NCBI GenBank assembly: GCA_014904845.1
Contig: MU119225.1
Span: 186,001 to 250,000, forward strand
Reading direction: 5' to 3'
Length of the DNA stretch: 64,000 nucleotides
DNA from: Acephala macrosclerotiorum
Taxonomy: Eukaryota > Ascomycota > Leotiomycetes > Helotiales > Mollisiaceae
The notes below the pieces were generated by a model that made no database searches, was not told the DNA's origin, and saw only the letters and a program-made list of their open reading frames with translations. Positions 35,150 to 45,321 of this stretch are shown piece by piece; the stretch's first letter is position 1; each line of letters begins with the position of its first letter. The position numbers were made by a program, and so were the translations under genes.

Positions 35150-35819
35150 GCTTTCCCATATTCCAAAATCCTCCGAAGGATCAGTTCCGATGACGCGTTC
35201 CCGAGAACGCGGTTTTGGTTGGACGGTCCGGCGCGAGGAGGATATTCCCGATTGAGAAAGTCTTTTTTGGTCCGCATGGCATTTATTGGATTACCTGTTG
35301 CGATTGAGCGAGCGATTGATGCGATTGAGCGATTTGGAATAGCATTTTTGGGACGGAGCGATGGATACCAGGCCTGCATTTTTCGGATCGGCAATATTTT
35401 TTTTTGCGAAGCATTTTCTATCCGGCGTTCAAAAAGGGACAGAAGCATTGGGATCGGAGTTTTTGTTTTCTTGCTGCATTTTCATCGCATCAAATTTTCG
35501 GGTTTCTTGTCTGTCAGTTTCGAGGTGGTAATCGGTATTGGGGTTTGGGGAAGAAGAGGAGTATGCGAAAGCTGCTGGCAGCACTTGCACTGTACCAGCA
35601 GCGATTTAGACGCATAATGGTCTCACGACCTGGGTGGGAGTTTCTTTGCCTTCTTTTTTTTTTTTTTCGCATTGCAGGCGTCGGGATAGATGGACTTTGA
35701 TTAGCGGCATTGGGATGGCGAATACATTGGAGCATTTTCATGGAGTCGAAAAGAGTGGTTTCTGATTGCTTGTTCTTTGCTGGTACTTTAGAATAATGGA
35801 TTCCTCTCACACATTACTC
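35150..35819. other. 3' flank between convergent genes
   Basis: 670 bp between the GRGGYN gene stop and the MSS1 stop. T-rich runs at 35395-35405 and 35648-35669 may belong to 3' ends. Frames here (for example 35219-35617) have no recognisable content. Confidence 0.4.
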
Positions 35820-38060
35820 CTATTTTCCTACACAAAATCTGTGATGATTGTCAACTTCGATTGTCCCGACATGATACAGTACATTTAGAAAGGATCAAGA
35901 ACGTACTTCTCAAACACGACGCCTAGCACTTCTTCTACATCACCAGCCATGCCGCGACCAGTAATTCGGGCCAGACAATCAGCTGCAGAGCGCAAATGTT
36001 CAGCTGCTATCACTATGCGGGCCCCGACACTACCATCATCAATGTCCCTGTTCTTCTCGGATAATGCGTCGGAGCAGCTGCTAGCCTCAAGGACAAATTC
36101 AGTGAGATATTCTCTACACTCAGAGAGTAGCTGGCGTTGCCGTTCTGTTACGGCGAGTAGGTCTTCAGAGCCAACGATATCGGTCATGGATTGTATGACA
36201 GATCTAAGATGCGCTGTGAATGTCCCAATGTTGCCTGGGTCATTGTATTGACCATTGAGAGGTGCTGGTGCTATCGCTTCCAGGCACGAGACGCCGATAA
36301 CAGGTGGTGACGGTCTGCTCCCAAAGTCCTGCTCCAATTGTTGCTGGAACTGCTGTACAACATCGATATTGGTCGGCGCAGAATCAGTTTTGTTAATGAC
36401 TATCAAACCCGGTTTGGGTCTGATATTCTCAAAAGGTGGTACAATGGCCTTGTACAGCAAGGACATCGACTCGGCATCGTACTGTATGGTCCATCCATCG
36501 TGTGCTGTCTGCTCGACAGAGCCCAGGCAAATGACTAGGTCTGAGTCCTTCGCTCTTGCCTTTGCTCGCCGAATGCCCTCTTGTTCAATCTCCCCAACAA
36601 TGACAGACTCTGACGGTAAACTTGAATAGGTCTCGGAATTCGTCCCGGCATCCCAGTCATTGTTCCTCAAATGATGGGTTTTTGATTCGTTCCGAGACGT
36701 TGTCCTCAATCCAGCCGTATCCGCGAAAGTGCACAAATACCCTCCAATATCATATCTAACTTCCACAATGTCCCTTGTTGTCCCGGCCTCCGAACTGACA
36801 ATGGATGCCTCCCGCCCCACTATCAAATTCAAAAGGGAGCTCTTTCCCGCATTTGGTGGCCCGATGAGCGCGATCTCGATACCCCGCCGGAGGAGATTTC
36901 CGCGGTGCGCAGCAGCCTCGTGCCTGATGATCTCCGAAATGATCTTATCCACCTGTGCAGCGACATTGTCCAGCAGCTCTGCGGGACTTTCATCAAAATG
37001 TTGATCCTCAGAAAAGTCGATCAGGGCTTCAAGCTCCCCGCGAGCATACAGAAGCTGATCTCGCCACCCGTCATATGTCCGTCCGAGTTTGGAAGAATTA
37101 CCGCGCATAGCAGCTCGTCGTTGCTGTTCAGTCTCGGCTGCCAACGTATCGCTCAATGCTTCCACCTGTGCCAAATCGAGCCTATCATTTTCGAAGGCTC
37201 TTCTTGTAAATTCACCAGGTTCTGCCATTCGTATAGTTCGTTGCCGGGACGTACATTTTGGAATAGCAGCCAAGACTGCCTTAACAGTCGCGGGCCCTCC
37301 ATGTATGTGCAACTCTAGGACATCTTCACCTGTGACGGTTTTGGGGGCTGGGAAGTACAGGACTAATGCGCTCGAATCGAGGATGATTTCATTGTCCGAC
37401 GGATCCCGGAGCATTCGAACGGTGGCATACCGAGGTTTTGGGGGTGGTTTGGAGGGACATAGAGAGCTGTATATCTGCGCATTTGTTAGTCTTGGTAATC
37501 ACCGCATCCAAGACTTGGGAGGAAGCTGAGGCACGAGGCTCCCAGAAATCTGGGGAACATGCAGCAGGACCTGGGAGTAAGCATCTGCGCTCAGGATGCT
37601 TGAGTAGTCGGCAACAGCTTACTTGAAGACATGCTGGTCCTGATATCCGGACGATCGCAATACCTGCTCTGGCACCTACGCCCGTAGACAGAGCGTAAAT
37701 AGTATCATTATCGAAACTGATAGACGTATCAATGTCCTGAACGGCATCTGGAAAATGAACGGCTTTGCGGGTGGAAGTAGTCAGAGGTCGTGACACAATT
37801 GTTGACATGAAAGTCCGGGAGGGTTTGGAATATCCATATCGCTGATACTCGGAAGTCAAGGAGAATTGTCTGACTCTGCTGTTCGTAGATAGTGTCGCCT
37901 TTCGCAGGGTGATGAAAGAGGGATGACTAGAGCGTAGACAGCTGCTATATCTAGCGTATGCATGGTGAAGCATTGATGGTTGAAGGATTCTGGTCGCTGG
38001 GTGTTTCTCTGAGCTCAAGCTTCGGATTGGATGGTAGAGCTTACTAAAATCCGAGAGCAC
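35820..38060 (-). CDS. MSS1: mitochondrial tRNA 5-carboxymethylaminomethyluridine-modifying GTPase (MnmE/TrmE/MSS1)
   Basis: Three exons (37623-38060, 35907-37474, 35820-35838) with introns of 148 and 68 nt give 674 residues, or 645 from the alternative ATG at 37973. The N-terminus is basic and Ser/Arg-rich with no acidic patch until about residue 70, as for a mitochondrial presequence. The TrmE N-domain follows (TIYALSTGVGARAGIAIVRI, then ELHIHGGPATVKAVL, EPGEFTRRAF). The G domain has GPPNAGKS (351-358), GTTRD (377-381), DTAG (398-401) and NKTD (507-510). The last exon is only 19 nt, and splicing to it yields EKFCVGK and stop, the conserved MnmE C-terminus with the functional cysteine. Reading through the intron instead gives EKYVLDPF, so the micro-exon is well supported. 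The enzyme works with MTO1/GidA on the wobble uridine of mitochondrial tRNAs. Confidence 0.93.
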
Positions 38061-38555
38061 GTGAGCACTATCTTTTCGTGGTTGCCGTAGAGACTTGATG
38101 CTTCAGGACGCTCAATCCGAATCCAGATCGATGTTCAAGCACCAACAAGTGTACAGCAATGTACGTACTGTTGCTCCAGAGGCCTCCGACATGGCGAGCG
38201 CCTTGGTGATAAAGGGTTAAGGAGATTACCAAGCTGAGCTTAAGGGGTTCAGTGAGTCTGATATAACGACGTTGAGATGGCAAGAGGATAGAAGTGTCTT
38301 TATATGATGTCTCTTCGCGGTCTTTTCGTTGTCAATTGTTCTCTTTTGAGAACGGTCTCTTTCAACAGAGAACTCTCTGGGATATGAAGCGAAGCGCTAA
38401 AGCTGGAGATTTAAGCAGGGCTAAATCTGTCGATTGAAGTGGGACATTTACAGTATGTCCAACTCCACCCCGCGGCATAGATGGTCGGGGCCTGACTGCC
38501 TGGCACCATCACCCTCGTATTATCGCCATTCGTATTGGTTCATCTTGTGTTCTAG
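38061..38555. promoter_or_regulatory. divergent intergenic region
   Basis: About 500 bp between the MSS1 start and the first recognisable exon of the zinc-cluster pseudogene. No clear TATA box. Any first exon of the pseudogene should lie here. Confidence 0.35.
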
Positions 38556-40273
38556 GGCTGCTGGAATTGCCATACCCGTAAGGTGAAGGCACATTGGAGC
38601 TCTCGTTACCGTACCTCTTTCCTTATGTCTAATCATGCTCATTCTAGTGCGATGAAGCGCTCCCGGAGTGCACGCCCTGCAGAAAACACGGAACAAACTG
38701 TAGAGGCTATGATTCCAAACTTGTATGGGTCACATCAGATCAAAAGTCATACACACCGAAGGGACGAAGATTCCTACTCTGTGGTATGTAAGCCTTGTAT
38801 ATGAGTAACAACATGCCAATCTGTTAACGTCTAAGAAACGCCATGGAATAGAGCGCCTATCCTAAGCTCGCAAGAACTGGATTACTTCATCTCTCTTTGC
38901 GATGCTGCATACCATGTGAAGGACTTCACTGCTAATTGAAATTTAAAGTCGGTGCATTTCCAGTCAACAAGGCGAGCATGCGATGATTACCCTCGCCGAG
39001 CAAGCTTCCGCGGAGCATGATCTATGGCACACCGTTAAGGGACAAAAAGCATTTCTGTTTCAGCACCATGTCAACCACCTGGCGAAAATAATGATGCACT
39101 ACGAAGATAGATGGAATCCGTAGAGAAGTACCCACCCTGCGGCCGCACTGTATCACATGTCCCACGGCCAAAACTCTTTATACAAAGCAATTCTTTCTCA
39201 GGCAGCATTCAATCTATCTCATCTCGAATACAACCGAGAAAGAATGCTCAATCTAGCCGTCAAGTTCTACACCTCTGCGATGGAATGTCTTCGGAATTGT
39301 ATCTCGAAATCGAAAGATCACCTCCAGGACTACAGTGCGATCATAGCATTCATAGGTACATCGCTGTGTGTTGAGGTTAGTATTACCCCAAACATGTTAG
39401 AGTTTCGCGCTCTGGCCAATCTCACAAGTATGGAGCGGGAAATCATATTCTTGGAGGCCGCATTTTAACGCAGCTTGGACTTTCTTGAAAAACCAAAAAG
39501 AGGCTCAGCCGTGGAAAGAATCCTCTTTTGCGGTAACGAGCACACAATGTCTTTGTCTTGTCAAAGTGTTCAGTGACACCTCAGACGCGGATATCCGATT
39601 ACAAGATCGATTGCCATTCTGTCGAAGAAACATGATCTCATCTGTCTTCGTTTCCAGTACACTCGGGTACACGATAGGTGTTACAAAACCGCTGATAGAC
39701 TGCATTGACCAAATACAACGGGATGCCAGAAATTTGACGCACGACCTGATCTCATAACCGGACTGGATACATACAGCTGATATCCTGTCCCGCGGGGCTA
39801 ATGTCGCGCATCAACTATCGCGGACCTAAACACCGAAATACTAGATGAAACCTCACGCCTCGAAGACAGAAAAATCGCTTTCTACCACCTCAGTGCATTC
39901 ATTGCAGCAGCATACATCTACCTATTCCGGACCCTCTTCAATTATCCACCGAGTTCGTCCAATCTTACATCGTAGAAGTGTTTCACAACATCGGTGCATT
40001 TTTCGCCACTGGAAATGGGAATTTGTTGCTATGACCAGCGTTTGTTGCTGCTCCTGAGGCGTATGAAGAGGTTGATCTAGCGTTAGCGAAGAGCTGGTTG
40101 AACACTGCTTCGAAAGTTAGAATGGGCAATCGTGTTAAAGCAAGAGTGGTACTCGAGGAGGTTTGGAGGAGAGCATTTGTTGCATTTCAGCTGGGGCAGG
40201 ATCTGGGAAGTATATGATAGATTGTAGGCAGCCGATAAGGGAGATAGATCTTGATGTTCTTCTATTCTGAAAT
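38556..40273 (+). pseudogene. Zn(II)2Cys6 transcription factor with Fungal_trans_2-type body, decayed
   Basis: The DNA-binding domain is reconstructible: GCWNCHTRKVK (38556-38588), an intron, then CDEALPECTPCRKHGTNCRGYDSKLVWVT. The Cys spacing (2-6-6-2-6) is perfect. To keep it, the intron must start with GC (38589) and end at the AG at 38646-38647. A second intron starts at about 38782. The body then reads LSSQELDYFISLCDAAYHVKDFTAN followed by a TGA, KGQKAFLFQHHVNHLAKIMM and NP then TAG at 39121-39123, and after a frame change ALYHMSHGQNSLYKAILSQAAFNLSHLEYNR (to about 39375). Further pieces include DRKIAFYHLSAFIAAAYIY with a TAG soon after, and a C-terminal part containing LRRMKRL and WGRIWEVYDRL with another TAG. 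At least three stops and several frame changes show it is dead. The ancestral role was transcription regulation; the target is unknown. Confidence 0.8.
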
Positions 40274-40700
40274 GAGCATCGTAATTGTCTCTATAGAAGA
40301 ATATCCAGAAGAGCAGCAGTCCATGATGGAAAGTGGCAATTGATTTCTTGTGCACGTGAACGACAACCTCCTTTCCTAAACGAGACTAGCAGATGCCCCT
40401 GGCTCGGCTTTAAGCGGCGATCAACCCCCAACCTCGTTCGTGAACAACTTCCTAGGACGACAACATCTCCACGACGATCCCTTTCACCGGGCCTAGACCT
40501 TTGGTATCCAGACTGGATACACTTCGAAACTCCTTGCATATACTTCTTTTCAGACCTTTCCCTTCTTCAGAAACCCGCCTTGTGCCTCGACATACTAGTG
40601 CAAGACGATCTCCAATATCATAAAAAATATCATTGGTTGTACCCAAGCCAAACGACTAGCTGCATACCCAATCTGTCATTTCAAACTCTCCGGAATAGCC
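40274..40700. promoter_or_regulatory. intergenic, upstream of the intact zinc-cluster gene
   Basis: 427 bp between the decayed and the intact zinc-cluster genes, both on the plus strand. The frame at 40340-40801 is continuous but is a shadow with no domain. No clear TATA box. Confidence 0.35.
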
Positions 40701-41969
40701 ATGGTCTATTGTGGAAAGCCTTCAAAGAGCTGCCGACAATGCAGGAATCGGAATATCAAGGTCACGTTTTCCCATCATGCCTAACCATTTTCACCTACTG
40801 ACTCCCTGCAGTGCAATAAGAAGCGTCCTTCCTGCGGGCAATGTCTCCGTGCCAATCTCAACTGTCCGGGTTACGCCGATCCCAACAGTCTCCAGGTCCG
40901 CGACGAGACCTTCTCAGTCATGCATCGCGTCTTCATCCAGCAGACAACAAATTTCGCCAACCAGACTCCCTATTCACTAAGCATATCTACTCTGGACCAA
41001 GCAAAAAGTCTCTTCATCTCCAATCACGTGTTTGGATCTCATCCCTCCTTTCATTACCTCAAGGAGTTCTACCCGCCGAAAGAGAGCGATGCATTTCTGA
41101 TTCATGGGGTGCAATCTGTCTGTCTGGCATATCTGGGCAACCACACGGGCGACTATGAGGTGATGTGCAAGGCAAGATTGAAGTACAGTGACGCGCTTGT
41201 GTCTATGGGCAAGGCCTTGGGAAGGAAAGGCCAAGCAGAACGGAAGGAGACGTTGGCTGCGGTCCTTTTGATGGATTGTTTCGAGAAGTTGACAAGGGAC
41301 GGCCCGCATGGTAATGTGCCGCCGTCGAAGCCAGTCAATAGAGTAACTGGTTCCTCCAACGGGGCGACTGCCCAAGACGAGATGAGAAGCGACGGAAAAA
41401 CTGATGTAGAGCTCAAACACCTGATTGGCGGTGTAGCACTCTGTAGAATTCGTGGCCCGTCCCAGTTCGAAGATCCAGTCAGCATAGCCTTGTTTCACCA
41501 TCTATCCTGCAACATCTTCGCATCTTGTCTCCACCGTGGAGTCCCTCTACCTAATGATTACATACAGCTTCGAGCTCAAGCATCAGCTTTCATACCATCT
41601 CATGATCCGAATTGGAGGGGAGAAAACTTGCTCATTGGATTCATGGAATTCAGGAACTTGCTGCAGACGAGGGACAAGGATTTCAACGAGGAGGAGGCTC
41701 TTGCGAGGATTAAGACCCTCGAGAAAGAGTATAAAGCGTTGTGCAAGATTTTTCCTCCTATGCTGGAGGAACAACGGGTTGAGACTAATAAACCAACTGC
41801 TGAAAGTCCGAGGAAGGGTCGAAACAATTTCTGTTCTATAAGGGAGGCGATGGATATCATGTTCAGACTGTGCAATGATATGGTACAGAAGCAAACCAGT
41901 CATCTCGAGGATGAGGTAAGACTTGAGAAAAGTTCGACCGAGCGGCAGGATATCTGGAAAGACTGTTGA
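40701..41969 (+). CDS. Zn(II)2Cys6 transcription factor
   Basis: Two exons (40701-40760 and 40812-41969) around a 51-nt intron give 405 residues. The zinc cluster starts at residue 11: CRQCRNRNIK from exon 1, then CNKKRPSCGQCLRANLNCPGY from exon 2, with perfect 2-6-6-2-6 spacing. The intron lies just before the third cysteine. The rest is alpha-helical (QTPYSLSISTLDQAKSLFISNHVF, then LKYSDALVSMGKALGRK, LLMDCFEKLTRDGP), as in the fungal_trans_2 middle-homology region. The C-terminus is uncertain because GAG|GTAAGA near 41914 is a good splice donor and the frame stops only 50 bp later. Family members bind CGG-type half-sites and activate pathway genes. The target is unknown, but the aldo/keto reductase next door is a candidate neighbour to test. 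Confidence 0.83.
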
Positions 41970-42168
41970 AGGGAAGTCCTAGTGATGCAATCTGGAACCG
42001 ATCAACACCCCCATATGAGACGAGAGACGCTCTCGTTCTAAGGCGCGCATGATCAGCGTCAGAACAATAGTGCCCACAACGAACAGCGGAGAATTGCGAA
42101 TCGCAAGATCCAAGGTTCCATTCCATTCGACCAATAACAACGGCTATCGATGCAAGATCGCTTTCTCC

Positions 42169-43320
42169 TCAGTACTCAGCATACTTCGCTGCAGCCCCAG
42201 GATATCGCTCTCCAACAACAGGAAAGCTTTCCAAGATCTTACTGATATCCTTCAACTCCTCATCCGTCAGCTCAACCTCAACATAGTTCTCCTTCGTCCT
42301 CGCTTCCTGACTGGATCCAGCAATCGGAACAATCCACGGTTTCCCTTCCTTCCCATTATCCTTCTTCAACCACGCCAGAGCCAATTGAGCAATCGTAACG
42401 CCTTTCTTCGCAGCCAGCTTCTCCAATTCCCCCACCAGCTCTAAATTCTTCTTGAAGTTCTCGCCTTGAAATCGAGGGAAGTTCTTATGGTGATCATCAC
42501 CCATATCTTCAATTGCCTTGAACTTCCCAGACAACATACCCGCGCCCAAAGGAGTATGAGCAGAAATCACGATTCCGAGCTCAGCACAAGTTTCAGCGAC
42601 GCCATTAGTAAAGATGTCCATAGACCAGAGCGAGACTTCCGCTTCCACCATATCGATCTTCGCCACCTTACTCGCACGACGAATTGTCTGGGCTTTCACC
42701 TCACTCAACTGTATCCCTCCGATCTTTCCCTCCTTCACTAGTTCTGCACAAGCAGCGACAGAATCTTCGATAGTGACGTCTGGAGTGGGATGCACGCGGC
42801 AGGGACCGTAGATGTCGATCTTCTTCTTGCCGTCGAGGATCTTGAGGGCGGAGTCGAGGGCTGTCCGGAGCCAGGATGGTGAGGCATCGATGTGGAAGGT
42901 TCGCATGTCCACGACGCCGGTTTTGAGGCAGAAGACTACTTTGGACGCGTCTTCGGGATAGGCGGTGAAGTAGCGGTTCATGAGGTGGAGGGAGTTGTTG
43001 GTGGGGAGGCCGTAGAAATCGGCGCCGTTCTAGACTGTGATTGGTGTTAGGGAGTTCAATTCTGGCGGGAAGACGAGATGCAGTATAAGAGAGGAGAGTA
43101 TTTGGATCATACCGTTAGCTCCGGCTGCCAAGGCAGCTTTCAAGACCTTGAAGGTTTGCTCATCTGTAACGCTGTTGTTGGGTAAAGTCAATCCTACATT
43201 TGGTGTTAGATCTTTCATGGTCATATATCTTCCAGCACAACAGGAGGAGGAGAGAAGGGAAGCGCTACTCATGAGTCCGAGTCCATTGCCAGTGATCGGT
43301 ATTCCAGCAAGTGTTGCCAT
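42169..43320 (-). CDS. aldo/keto reductase, pyridoxal-reductase-like, frame uncertain at one junction
   Basis: Three coding pieces: 43269-43320 (MATLAGIPITGNGLGLM), 43113-43193 (LTLPNNSVTDEQTFKVLKAALAAGAN) and 42169-43029 (NGADFYGLPTNNSLHLMNRYF to the stop). The third has the AKR barrel with GADFYG (catalytic Tyr), DIYGPCRVHP, GGIQLSEV, AHTPLGAGML and a C-terminal SSQEARTKEN nucleotide-binding block. The first intron (43194-43268) joins in frame. Across the second (43030-43112), the GT-AG pair leaves one base too many, so either a non-canonical splice or a one-base lesion is present. The residues normally found between AGAN and NGADFYG (often FW) are also missing. The likely activity is NADPH-dependent reduction of pyridoxal or small aldehydes. 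The loss at this junction sits right beside the active-site tyrosine. Confidence 0.72.
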
Positions 43321-43814
43321 CTTGTCTTGTTGTCGTTCCCGAGCTTCTCTTCTTGTTAATAAATCAAATCTCAGATGGACGTCTGCTTTGGAGAGAGTAA
43401 AAGAAGAAGCTTCTGAGGAGGAAGCAGAGGGTTATGTACTTCCTCAAGGACTTTTCAAAACGAGAACTGACGACAACCTCCAATACCTCTGTCTCAGGTG
43501 CCTTCCCCATCCTCTGGACGACCAGTTGATTGCCCGATTGAGCTTAGGAAGAACGCCCGCAGCTTGAAGTTGCCTACCGATCTGTTGTCCTACGGCGTAA
43601 AGTTTCGCTTGCCGGGCCGCCGTCATGGGTGGAGGCTAAGATCTCCTATATTAGTTCCCGCGACTGGTAGGTTACTGGATCGGGATTAGCGTCTTGTTGG
43701 TGGGCGTGCAGCTAGAACTGCAGCTGATGTGCTGAGATTCGGAGCCGGAGTCCGGTTTCGTCGTTGCGCTGCTTCTTGGTAACCATACTTCTTTGTCTAT
43801 TTCCTCTTATCATG
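43321..43814. other. intergenic between the AKR and GNAT genes
   Basis: About 490 bp, promoter side of the aldo/keto reductase and 3' side of the GNAT gene. No supportable gene, repeat or RNA. Confidence 0.35.
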
Positions 43815-44546
43815 TCAGTTCTTCCCCGCAAGAAGTCGTCTCTTCTCAACATCCCGTTTCGCAACCTCCCACTCCCTCCTCCTAAACACCCACCTAACAC
43901 TCTCTTCTTTTCCTCCCTCCTTCACCTCCTTCCCATTCCACTCCCCATCCTCTATCCAAGCACACCCAGGACCCTCCAACCCCTCCAACCCAAGACTTCT
44001 CATCACACCCCTAAACCCCACATTCCCCTTCTTGGTTCCAAGAACCACTTCTTCCCTTGCTAAATCGATTAATGCATAGTTGATTACCGCTCTGAAGGCC
44101 TCGGTCCCGTACCCGAGACCTGTGAAGAGGTGATGGATGTATCCTCCTATTTCGCTTGCTTTCTCGCCGGTTTCTGGCTCTGGTTCGGGCGGACAGATTT
44201 GCATGACGCCAATCGCAATCTCCTGCTTCACCATTAGAATTTCACACTCTTTCTCATATTCAACTCTATTCTTATGCTTGTTCTTATCGTCATGGCCATG
44301 ACTGTTGTTATTCGAGGAAGGAGGCTTCAAAACAACAAAAAGATTCACAATCCCCTGTTCAGCAGCATAGCCGAGTCCCAACGCAAGACTCCGTTCCCGG
44401 GTTCGAGGGTCGGGGATTGCAGAGAAGAGGTTGTTTTTTGGGTCGGATCGGAGGTGGCGGAATTGAGGGGTTTCGGTGGGGTGGATGGGGCGGAGGATGA
44501 GGTTGGGAGTCGTGAGTTTGTGGGTGTGGAGGGAGGAGGAGGACAT
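43815..44546 (-). CDS. GNAT-family N-acetyltransferase (RimJ/RimL type)
   Basis: One exon, 243 residues. The start LTTPNLILRPIHPTETPQFRHLRSDP is the usual opening of RimJ/RimL-like acetyltransferases (L-x-L-R-P). The central part has LGYAAEQGIVNLFVV and IAIGVMQICPPEP, and the acetyl-CoA-binding segment is seen as IGGYIHHLFTGLGYGTEAFRAVINYALIDL, with the Q/R-x-x-G-x-G/A signature changed to L-x-x-G-L-G-Y-G. A histidine/asparagine/lysine-rich insert (about 77-92, SNNNSHGHDDKNKHKN) interrupts the domain. GNAT members of this type acetylate protein N-termini, antibiotics or small amines; the substrate is unknown. No introns or lesions. Confidence 0.82.
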   Translation of the reverse strand: MSSSSLHTHKLTTPNLILRPIHPTETPQFRHLRSDPKNNLFSAIPDPRTRERSLALGLGYAAEQGIVNLFVVLKPPSSNNNSHGHDDKNKHKNRVEYEKECEILMVKQEIAIGVMQICPPEPEPETGEKASEIGGYIHHLFTGLGYGTEAFRAVINYALIDLAREEVVLGTKKGNVGFRGVMRSLGLEGLEGPGCAWIEDGEWNGKEVKEGGKEESVRWVFRRREWEVAKRDVEKRRLLAGKN

Positions 44547-44914
44547 TGTGCGGGTTTGGGCAGGTGGGTTATGTGAGCGGGAATTGGGGGGCTGGGTGTT
44601 GAATTTTTTGGGTCTTTAGGTATAAGTATTCGATACCGGTATGTTATCTGAAGATGGAAAGGTTGAGTGTGTTTTCAGAGTGAGAGTTGTGAAATTATAT
44701 GGTTCCACGTGACCTCATCTAGGCAGCACCCTGCATCCCTTCATAAGCTCAGACAGGCCACCAGGTCGCCAAAGAGTTTGCAGGAGTCTTCTTAGGACGA
44801 TATTCCCTAACAGTAGCCTTTGAAAAGAATATATGATGTAGACTGAGGAGCTGGTGGAGTTTAAATCTGAATCTCAACGTGCTTGCTAAAATTTTAGCGC
44901 CGGCTATCAAGTCC
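44547..44914. promoter_or_regulatory. GNAT promoter side, up to the LTR insertion
   Basis: 368 bp from the GNAT start to the insertion site. Normal base composition right up to the target duplication at 44915-44919, so the mutation seen inside the element did not spread here visibly. Confidence 0.4.
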
Positions 44915-44919
44915 GGACC
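44915..44919. repeat. left copy of the 5-bp target-site duplication (GGACC)
   Basis: GGACC immediately precedes the 5' LTR; the identical GGACC follows the 3' LTR at 58002-58006. Five base pairs is the usual duplication length for LTR retrotransposon integration. Confidence 0.88.
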
Positions 44920-45086
44920 TATAACAGTCCTCACCGCAAGATGTACTACGGTCTTAGCGTAGTAAGTCTTGTCTGGAAAGTCTGTGTGTATTGGTGCGTC
45001 TAAAGAGAGAAAGTCTCAAAAGAAAGAAACTATTTAAAGTAAAATACTAAACTAAACTAGTGCTAGTCTACGTAACTACTTCAATA
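44920..45086. repeat. left LTR, 167 bp
   Basis: Starts TATAACAGTCC and ends CTTCAATA. It aligns without gaps to the right LTR with 29 differences, all transitions. Its outer half keeps the C/G state and its inner half is C-to-T and G-to-A mutated. The expected LTR start TG may have become TA by the same process. Confidence 0.88.
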
Positions 45087-45222
45087 TCTCTTTTCTCAAA
45101 GAGTTCTCTTCGAGAAGCAACTAGTTACTAATCGTTTACAATTGAAACAATAGTATTATTAGCGTTTTTAGTGAGTCAAATAATAGTTTATTTTTAATTA
45201 GTATTATTTCTTTTATTTTCTC

Positions 45223-45321
45223 TATTTTTTTCATTTTTTTTATTTTTTCTATTTTTTTTATATTTTTTATTTTTTTTATTTTTTTTATTTTTTTTATTTT
45301 TTTTATTTTTTTTATTTTTTT
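45223..45321. repeat. T-rich (ATTTTTTT)n tandem repeat
   Basis: Just inside the left LTR, A followed by 6-8 T recurs about ten times. If the T runs were once pyrimidine (C/T) runs, this may be a converted polypyrimidine microsatellite. Confidence 0.75.
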
